Part shown: one piece after another, positions 56,032 to 64,000 of the stretch
How the letters are laid out: each line of letters opens with the position of its first letter
How positions within the stretch are numbered: position 1 is the stretch's first letter
Origin: Adineta steineri
Lineage: Eukaryota > Rotifera > Eurotatoria > Adinetida > Adinetidae
Direction: 5' to 3'
Assembly: GCA_905250115.1 (NCBI GenBank)
Contig: CAJNOI010000009.1
Coordinates: 124,001 to 188,000, forward strand
DNA length: 64,000 nt
Made by a program: the position numbers and the translations under genes
The notes under the pieces: generated by a model
Told to the model about the DNA's origin: nothing
Databases searched by the model: none
The model's input: only the letters and a program-made list of their open reading frames with translations

Positions 56032-58462
56032 AAAAATGTATTTTGTTCTTACACTGTCTATAGTTCATTAAATACTAATTATTTCAAATAAATTGTGGTT
56101 TAATTATTTTCCGACAAGAGATAAAGACGGGAGATATGCAATTCACATTGAGAATGAGAGTGAAGTAAAGATTTAGAATGACGGTTTACAATTATCATTA
56201 CATTTCTCACATCGAAATATCTGCGACATGCACTATCACTTATTTTCAAAAGTTCCTACAAATTGATATTCTAAAGGTGAACGCGGAGTTATTTAATATA
56301 TGATAAAACATGATGAATGCCACTATATCGGATGCCTTCACGCTATCTCTAGTTTGAACATCATACTCTTCAAACGATGAGCGATAATACGATACAAAAA
56401 TGAGATATTTTGGTGTTTATTTATCTAAATATGACTGCTATAAAAGGTTTAACCGTTTTTACAATAAGAGAATCAAGATTAATAGCGCCCATATTTTTTA
56501 ACATGCCTGAAAATCCTTCAAAAATGACTCTTCTGGCAGTTTACATGCGTTTTTCCAAAATTTTGTCTGCTTCGGTAGCATATTCACACATGAATCTCAC
56601 ACGCTCATATTCAATTAATTTAGAAAATAAAATAATAAACATCGAAGTACAGCTACAAATTATAGAGTCGCTTTAATAAAAATGAAACTACAACAAAAGA
56701 TTTATTGAATGAACTTTCTGATTTTGTAGAAGATTTTCTTGGGTGTGGGTGTGGGTGTAGTATGAGTATATTAGCCATAACACACTCACACCGACCCCGT
56801 CAGTATAATTAATAGTCTGGGAAGTCAATGAATTTGAGGCTACTGATGAATTTTCAACATTTTTGAGTTTAATTGTTTTTGGTCAGGCGATGCATATTCA
56901 GTAATCTGAATAACTCAAGAAACAAAGTGCAAATCAATTGAAAAAGTCCGCTTATTTCAGTTATTTTGTTCACCGATTATTGATCAATGAGGCAGATACC
57001 TATTTCATTAACTGAGACGCTATTCGAGATTAACTTATTAGTCACCAAAATAATCGAAATTAATCAGCAGTTTGAAATTGGTTTGTACCAATTGGATAAC
57101 ATTTTATGATTTGTGTGGGTGCTTTATCTATGTATCGATCGTTCTATTTATATTTTACTATATAATGGAAGTTTCTTTAATATTTAAATTAAATATCTTC
57201 ATGATATAAGAAATGAAAATCAATATTAATTATATAGGATCACTGTAAACGATAAGAGCAATATATGTTAAATTTTTTTCTGGCCAGTATTAAATAATAT
57301 ATGAAGAAAAGTTATGATTTTTTCAAAATTCATTAAAATACAAGATATATTCTGCAACCTGTATAAATTATTAAACAATGAATTATCAGTGTTCTTTCAA
57401 TATATGAATTTGACTCGATTCTAAGATAATTGTAAATGTTGAGAAATCTCTGAAAACCTTAAAATCATCAATTCAATATCGAACTTCGCATCGCATTTCG
57501 TATTTGAGTGAAACTCGAATACCATCTAGTTTCAGATAGATGAATTTTGATAGAAAGTTCCATTCAAAATTGTTTATTTCATCTTTCAAAAATATGCATT
57601 GAGTTTCGTTTTAATCAATACAATGGTTTCATCACAGAAATTTTTAATTGTGATATTATATGTGAGTAATTTTCGAATAAATGAACTCGAAATTATTTAT
57701 TTAAAAAGATAATCATTGTACAAAGTATTTGAATACAAGAAAAGTCATTGATTTATCGTATTACAGCTATATTGATTAAATGATACTTTTATTCAGTTAA
57801 TCAAGTTTGCAAGATTTTTCGTCTCCCATATCAAAATAATGAATTTAGAAAAAAAATCGAATTTGATGAAAAGTAGTGATATTCAAAGTAAATGAACTAT
57901 TTCATACAACGTATAGAAAAAGAACTTCTAAGTTTTACTTACTGATATAAATAAGCATTTTCCCTCCATATGCTTTGAAACCTATATTAATACACAGATG
58001 CAACAAAATTCTATTTATTCGAATTAAATGATTTTTTTCGTGAAGGAATTTACAACACGAAACGAATGTTTAATATGTTATTCAAGCGTAGGAAAGTATG
58101 CATCGTACTAGTATCACGCTATATTGCTACCATGTGCGCCATTCCTTATCTAAGTCCATTCTTAAATTCATTCCATATAAACACTTCCAAGTGTCACATA
58201 AACAAATAAATTGAAATTTAAAAGAAATACTATCTACGCCATTTCTTAGTCAGACAAAGATATTTCAATTAATATAAACATAATAAAACTATTCAATGTT
58301 CTATCGTTTTTTTTTTATTTAATCGAACACAACGAATTACATATACAAAAGAATAATATTCGAATATAATACTAATCTGACTTGAATCGATTAGAATTAT
58401 TTCTTATGTTGATACCTAAAAATATAGATTTGAGTTTTTTTATGAAGAAAATGTGTTTCTCT
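56032..58462. other. 2.4-kb intergenic region
   Basis: AT-rich. Contains the GT/CA hairpin 56738-56799; otherwise no gene or repeat that I can support. The frame 56410-56676 is not convincing. Confidence 0.55.
56738..56799. repeat. GT/CA hairpin element, copy 7
   Basis: CTTGGGTGTGGGTGTGGGTG, then TAGTATGAGTATATTAGCCATAA, then CACACTCACACCGACCCCG (shown in parts). The left arm has three TGTGGG-type units. Reading the inverse strand, its core ATGGCTAATATACTCA matches ATGGCTATAATACT of copy 2. Confidence 0.7.
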
Positions 58463-60324
58463 TTAGAATTTTACTGGTTCAATTGATAGACTTGCACCAG
58501 CTTTTGCTTTTTCCAGAGCTTCTGGTTGAAGACTTATATTACTCTCACATTTCCATGGTCCATTAATTGTACCTTAAAAAATATCATACAATTAAATTCA
58601 TTGCCTTTTTTTTTCATTCAATTTCAAACCTTTCCACATTCGAATTCTTCCATCATCCCCACAACTATAAAGAACTGAACCAAATACATTCCAACAAACT
58701 TTCCATACCTATAGAATAGGAAAAAAAAAGAAATTCATTTCGAAAACAAAATCTCAAATTTACCGTTGAACCATGATCATCTAATGTAATAATTCTTATT
58801 ACATCATATATTTGTGCTTTATTCTCACTACTATTATTCAATTCTCCTCTACATAGAAAAAGATATTCATTGAATAATTAAAATATTGAACAACAAAAAA
58901 AATCCTATTTACTTTGCTGGAGTTATAGTAAATAAATCAATATCATTCGAAGCTACAGCAAGTAAATGATAAGATTGACCAAAATTCGGTGCAAATTGAA
59001 TATCTTTTATTGCGTTTTGTACTAACATATTCACACTAGCTAAATCAACTTTAACTGCTCGTCTTAAAAAAAAGAAAATAAACAAAAATACAATTTATTA
59101 ACAATATAATCTTTTAATTTACCTATCAGGAGCGTATTCCCATAGTTGAAGTTTAGCACCTGTACTAGTATTACAATCATCACTTCCAACAGCAATTAAT
59201 GGAGTTAAATGATGTCTAAAATAAAGTTTAATAGACATGTTTTATGTTACAAAGACTTGTATACCTTGCTGTACTCCATGAAATACAACTTAAATTCGAC
59301 ATTTTTGTTTGAATTTCTTCTTTATTAACAACACTTGCACCTTGAAAATCATAGATACGTATTCGACCATCGAAAAAAACAGTAGCCTATATAAAAATAA
59401 ATTAATTATTATAAATTTAAAATATTTTTTTTATTAAAACTAACAAGTATTAAACCAAGATGTTTTGGAGCAAATTGTATCGCTATTGTATTATAAGTAG
59501 ATGAATGTGAACTTGAATCGGAATTTGTTGGTCGTTGTTCCGAAGAACCAAATAGAAATGATTCATAAAAACTATCTATTATTACAAAATATTGAAATAT
59601 AAATATTTCTATTGAATTTCCTTTGTACCCTTATTTTGCCATTTTGTAGCATATTCCGATGGATCATTAGCTGCTGTTGGAGACTAAACTAGAGAAAATT
59701 GTTAAATAAAAATTAATAGAAAGAAAAAAGAAAACTTACTTCGTACCAAACATTCACAAAACGATCAAAAGCTACAGTTGCAAGAATACCACCAAATTCT
59801 GGATGAGCCCATGTTACTCTAAATATTCAATATTTAATATAATTAAAAGTATGATTTTAGCAATTTACCGTATCATAGGACCTGTTTGTGTAGGAAGCTG
59901 TTTACAAAAAAAAATAAATGAAAGGTAAGACTATTCTTTTTATTAAGGATTATTTACCGAGAAAGTACCGGATTGTCGCCATGTATCATCATCATGCAAA
60001 TCGTAAATCTAATTTAATAGATTATTTAGATAAATAAATCAAAATTGAAAACTAACTCGAACATATCCATCACTTGAACATGTAGCCATTCGTGTACCAT
60101 AAAAATTAAATGCTGTATCATGTATGAAATCTTTATGTAAATTTGGCAAAAATCTTAATTCTTCAGTACCCATCATTTTTATTATGCAAACTAAATTTGA
60201 ATAATAATAAAAAAATGTTTTTTTTTCTATATCATATTTAATTGACTTATTCATTGGTTAGTACAATTAATCCATTGATATACTCACCGATTCTTTTACT
60301 AATATTCTCAATAACTGGAGCCAT
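58463..60324 (-). CDS. SEH1L: SEH1-type nucleoporin (WD40 propeller)
   Basis: Thirteen exons in phase: 60288-60324, 60057-60190, 59958-60008, 59869-59897, 59740-59818, 59629-59683, 59445-59575, 59265-59386, 59123-59215, 58913-59062, 58764-58848, 58630-58708, 58463-58572; 384 aa. SEH1 belongs to the Y-complex of the nuclear pore and to the GATOR2 complex acting on TORC1. Family marks: [26 protein letters not shown], here cited by its parts IHDTAFNF and [91 protein letters not shown]. Several exons are very short (29-55 bp). The first exon adds [12 protein letters not shown] before the usual start; an alternative start is the Met pair in exon 2 (KMMGTEE). Confidence 0.92.
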
Positions 60325-60887
60325 CTATTGAATGGATTTATGACATTGATACACTATGTAACTATAAACTATATATTTATCTGGAGAATGTGTTCTGATA
60401 ATCTTGATAATTTATTCTTCGTACTCGCGCTATGTTGTTCATTGAAACAATATTCAAATATCAAATGTTATTTGTAAATTAAGATAATTTTGATACTCAT
60501 GTATTATTTATACTTTCACAATGTTATAGTAAACGCCTGTTTTTATTTTGAATTCCTTTTTAGTAGTAAGTAATTCAATTGTATGAATAATTCTACAAAA
60601 TGTAATGAGAACCACTATGCGTTTAATAAAACTTACATATCTTCAAACGCGAAAATTATATAAACTATCAGAACTAAGCTTTCGAGTTATATAATAAACA
60701 ATGATAGTTAGACAAATCTATATATAGCTTGAAATAGATTAGCATGGTTATCAATAATAGATGAATTATTTATTTCGATTTTAAATAATATAAAAGTTTT
60801 TATCGTTGTGTGATCTGCTAGTTTTGATTTAAAATCAATAATATAAGGATATCTGAATGTAATAGTTTAATCAATTCGAGAAATTAT
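60325..60887. other. Intergenic, no gene seen
   Basis: 563 bp, AT-rich, between the TPMT-type stop and the SEH1 start (both minus strand). Presumably holds the SEH1 promoter. Confidence 0.5.
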
Positions 60888-61920
60888 TTATTTTCGTATA
60901 ATCAAATGAAGATGTTCTTCCATAAATCGTAATTTTTGATTATAATGTAAATTAAATTCTGCTGTTGTATTCAATACTTCGATAAGTTCAATAGAACAAG
61001 TTGATCCTATGAATTTTTAATATAAATAAATTTTATACAATAATAAATATTTACCAAATAAATGAATTATATCATCATCAGATACACAGTGAGGAGGACC
61101 TATGAATTTCAGATAATTCATAAATTTAAATCGAAATAAATTACTAACCACTAAAAGAAGAATCTTTATAATAATTAGCTAATAGATAAAGTTGTGTATG
61201 TCCTGGTGTCATTAATCGTGAGAGAATATCTCGATATCTAGAAATTAACAAAAATAATTTCGATAAAAATAACTTTCAATTTCTTCAAACTGTTTTCGTT
61301 CTGAAATATTAATCGCTACAAATCCTCCACGATCCCAAATCCAATCAATAGTTGGCAATGATCTATAAAAACATTATAATATTTTTAAAAAACTAGATTA
61401 ATATCGATATTTACTGATCGAAAGTAAAAAAATCCATACAATAAATTGTTACAGGACGATTAATACCCTATATATGAATAAATAAAACTAGTTAATCAAT
61501 AATATTTATATTTACTTTATAAATTGAATATTTATTATGTTCATCATTCGTAATATCATGTTCAATATTATTTTCTTCAAAAAATGCTTCAACACCTAAT
61601 TGAATATATTCAATACCAATAACTTGATGATTGATATCTAATACGGCTTTCATATCTACAGTTTTACCACTTAAAGGAAATAGAACACATTGTTGTTGAT
61701 CTTTTGAGATTATTTTTGAGAGTATATGTTTCTTAAAATGTCTTTAGAATAGAATCGATAAAAATAACTGAAAAATAGTTTTTCTTTTTTTTTATAAAAC
61801 ATACTTATTTACAGACAATCGATTGAAACCAATTTTACTATTGAGCCATAATTCATTCCAATAAGTTATATCAGTATTTTTAGCTGATCGTTGATGTTGC
61901 TCTTTATTTGTTTCATTCAT
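60888..61920 (-). CDS. TPMT: Thiopurine S-methyltransferase-type SAM methyltransferase
   Basis: Seven exons in phase: 61805-61920, 61516-61741, 61415-61467, 61291-61362, 61149-61237, 61055-61099, 60888-61006; 239 aa, close to the usual 230-250. TPMT enzymes methylate aromatic and heterocyclic thiols using S-adenosylmethionine; bacterial relatives detoxify tellurium and selenium compounds. Marks: YWNELWLNSKIGFNRLSVNK (TPMT start W..RW..GKIGFH), VLFPLSGKTVDMKAV (SAM site; the common form is VPLCGK, here Ser replaces Cys), QVIGIEYIQLGVEAFFEENN, IDWIWDRGGFVAI (the DR[AG] loop), then RDILSRLMTPG. Exon 4 ends at CAA(CA|GTTTG), the only donor that keeps frame with YRDIL. Cytosolic; no targeting signal. 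Confidence 0.92.
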
Positions 61921-64000
61921 TATTTATTTGATAAATATTATTTTTTTTACAACTATATTTAATTTGTTGTCCTTGATAAAAAAAATATTTTACGTACGTC
62001 ATCATTCCGTTCTTGCATACGATTTCAATGATATCATTGTTTGACCTGACTCATTGAAGATTTATATCTTTTGGGCGCTTTATATTTTCTATTCATTCTT
62101 ACATAGGACTTTTTTTTGTATCATATAATTACATATATCATCGGTCATTCTCTTCAACTATTATGACCAGATGGATTTCAGCTATCAAAATAAAAAGAAA
62201 AACATACTTTGTTGTTTATCGAACAAAATGATTCGTAAAACTTGTAGGTCATCTAACATTCAAGAGACTGCGATATACTTTTTCAATCAAAAATAGCATA
62301 TAACAACTTTCTGATATGTTATATACGAGGATTGTGAATTTCTTGAACTATATTAGCATCTATGTTACACATAATTTCCCTTTTAATAGAATGTACCTTT
62401 TCACAATTAATTGTTTATCTTCTGTCATATACATATATACTACTTCTATGATATATGCAAATATAAGTAATGATTATAGTTATATTTAGTATTATTAAAC
62501 TGCATATAATTGATGTTTACTTATTATTAATTCGTGTTTACGTATGACAATCTCACTGAAAAAGAAATAATAATACAAATAGCAAAATATTAGTACGCTA
62601 TACTAGTAATATCGATTGTTATAGCAAATATCTATTCATACTATGAACTACTACAAAAGATATTTAAGTTAATACACTAATACTTTTATGCACAGATTTC
62701 TTGACTTATGATTGATTATGTTTCATTTTTCCGTATGTAACTGTATAATTTTATAATTGCTTATATTCTTTGTTAGCATATAAACAAATGACATCTATTG
62801 ATGAATTTTCTGTACTAAATATTATACATATAAATATAATACGAACATCATTTCATAGTTATTTATATAGTGTACGATACAAATTAGAAACTATTTAATG
62901 AAGAACTTAAATTTTTCTATTCATGATCATATATATACACTCTACATTTTTACTGCCTATCCAAGGTCATCAGTTTAATCAAATGTGGATTCTTTTCTTT
63001 CAGACGAGGTTTTCTCTTACTATTACCTTGCTTTACACATATATAAATCCGTGTTTTTTTCTTTCTGTCTCGACGTATAGTACGTATCATATGTTTGCCT
63101 TTATTTTGTAGACGCATGAAACAATATATATAATCATTCATTCTCACAAGACTAAAATATGATTTTTTTTGTAATTTGCTTTAACCCACTCAGACTTGTT
63201 GTTTTCATTGAGCCATATTTATTAATGTATTATATAATTAGGATTAATAAAAAGAAACAACTCCATTGAGTAATGATGAGCACGTAGATTCTTCGCGGAA
63301 AAATAAATGTTCTATACAACCCTCTATATATTAAAGAGCTGTTAATCGAATATTTAGTAATATAATCAGAATGATATTAGCTAATATTGTTGTAATTATC
63401 TGGTTAGCGGCAGATGCTTAGTGCACATAATGGACAATATGTATTCGATCGCAAGTTACAAATTACATGAAGTATTATTACAAATTATTCTTATGTTTTG
63501 TTTGAAGATGTTTGATTATGAAATTGATTTATTTACTTAGTTTGCATACGATATACTGCGTGATATTATTAAATAAGGTGAAATATATCTCAACAGAAAT
63601 GACACAAAAAATGCACTTGAATATTTTGGATACTCGTTGCTTTTGAACATAAATGTAAATGAAATCTATGATAATAATAATATATGTTTGACATATCTTA
63701 CACGACTAAACGATGACAGTAATAGTGTTGTTAAATTATTGCATCAAGCAAAACAATCAGACGATATATAATCCATTTTAGTTGTACTGTTGTGAATCTT
63801 TTTATAGTATAATATTATGTCGTCATATTGAAAGAATGAAAAAATAAGTGACTTATGTCTTTTTTCTTTATTTAATAGTAATAGTGACAATTTTGATTTT
63901 GGTTGTTTTCTTCCAAATGAAGAATTATTACACGTAAATAATTGATACAATGATATATTTTAATACGAAAACAATTATGCACTAGTAAAACTACGTCATT
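61921..64000. other. Right-end 2.1 kb, no gene supported
   Basis: Very AT-rich. Frames at 62923-63111 (+), 62950-63147 (-, basic, KRKPRLKEKNP) and 63744-63950 (-) are short and without family features. A TTAACCCACTCAGACTTG block at 63181-63198 is less AT-rich but no matching second copy is visible. Confidence 0.5.

Noticed and set aside
62950..63147. Basic 65-codon minus-strand frame resembling a small ribosomal or nuclear protein
   Set aside because: No match to any ribosomal protein I can recall and an overlapping frame of the same size exists on the other strand.
1..64000. tRNA, rRNA or CRISPR arrays
   Set aside because: No cloverleaf with a GTTCRA T-loop, no rRNA block and no regularly spaced short repeats with unique spacers were noticed; the regular array at 49.4-50.7 kb is protein-coding LRR.

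Overview
Eukaryotic, intron-rich, strongly AT-rich DNA. Most introns are 45-60 nt with GT..AG ends and there are no operon-type RBS signals. The mix of families (a chimera of ADP-ribosyltransferase, leucine-rich repeats and NHL propeller; F-box proteins with one 28-residue LRR per exon; many small inverted-repeat elements; dispersed hairpins built on TGTGGG, the telomere unit described for bdelloid rotifers) points to a bdelloid rotifer (Adineta/Rotaria type). This assignment is inference from content; no marker gene is present. All exon models were built by hand from splice sites, reading-phase continuity and remembered family patterns.

Layout. 1-240: 5' exon of a secreted protein running off the left edge (-). 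1146-4890: P2X ATP-gated channel (-), eight exons including a 19-bp microexon. 4891-11591: gene-poor, with a 270-bp hAT-like MITE at 8213-8482 and possible decayed coding near 10.4-11.2 kb. 11592-19384: three-exon (+) gene joining an arginine-type ADP-ribosyltransferase, a conserved linker module, LRR-like repeats and a six-bladed NHL propeller, 1120 aa if the exons are joined as phase indicates. 20767-22135: two-RRM RNA-binding protein with coiled coil (-). 23175-23624: coiled-coil protein (-). 25171-26795: Pro/Arg-rich protein of unknown family (-), head to head with 27102-29800: ARMC9 (+), a basal-body protein. 29956-33250: mitochondrial DEAD-box helicase DDX28 (-). 33322-43574: a 17-exon NO VEIN-like giant (-) with sacsin-type ATPase and DUF3883 domains and two homopolymer frameshifts. 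44332-46674: polypeptide GalNAc-transferase (-). 47274-47882: ARFRP1 GTPase (-). 49124-52082: F-box/LRR gene (-) whose repeats form a 141-bp tandem exon+intron array. 53693-53848: fragment of an F-box-family gene. 54148-56031: F-box protein (+). 58463-60324: SEH1 nucleoporin (-). 60888-61920: TPMT-type methyltransferase (-). 61921-64000: no gene seen.

The conserved genes are ordinary cell-biology genes (channel, cilium, mitochondrial ribosome, Golgi, nuclear pore) with no common pathway. The accessory part (ART-LRR-NHL, F-box/LRR genes, NO VEIN-like ATPase, MITEs) holds the unusual material. The main candidates for a second look are the ART-LRR-NHL chimera, the 141-bp LRR exon array with one lost splice site, and the family of telomere-like GT/CA hairpins seen seven times in this window.
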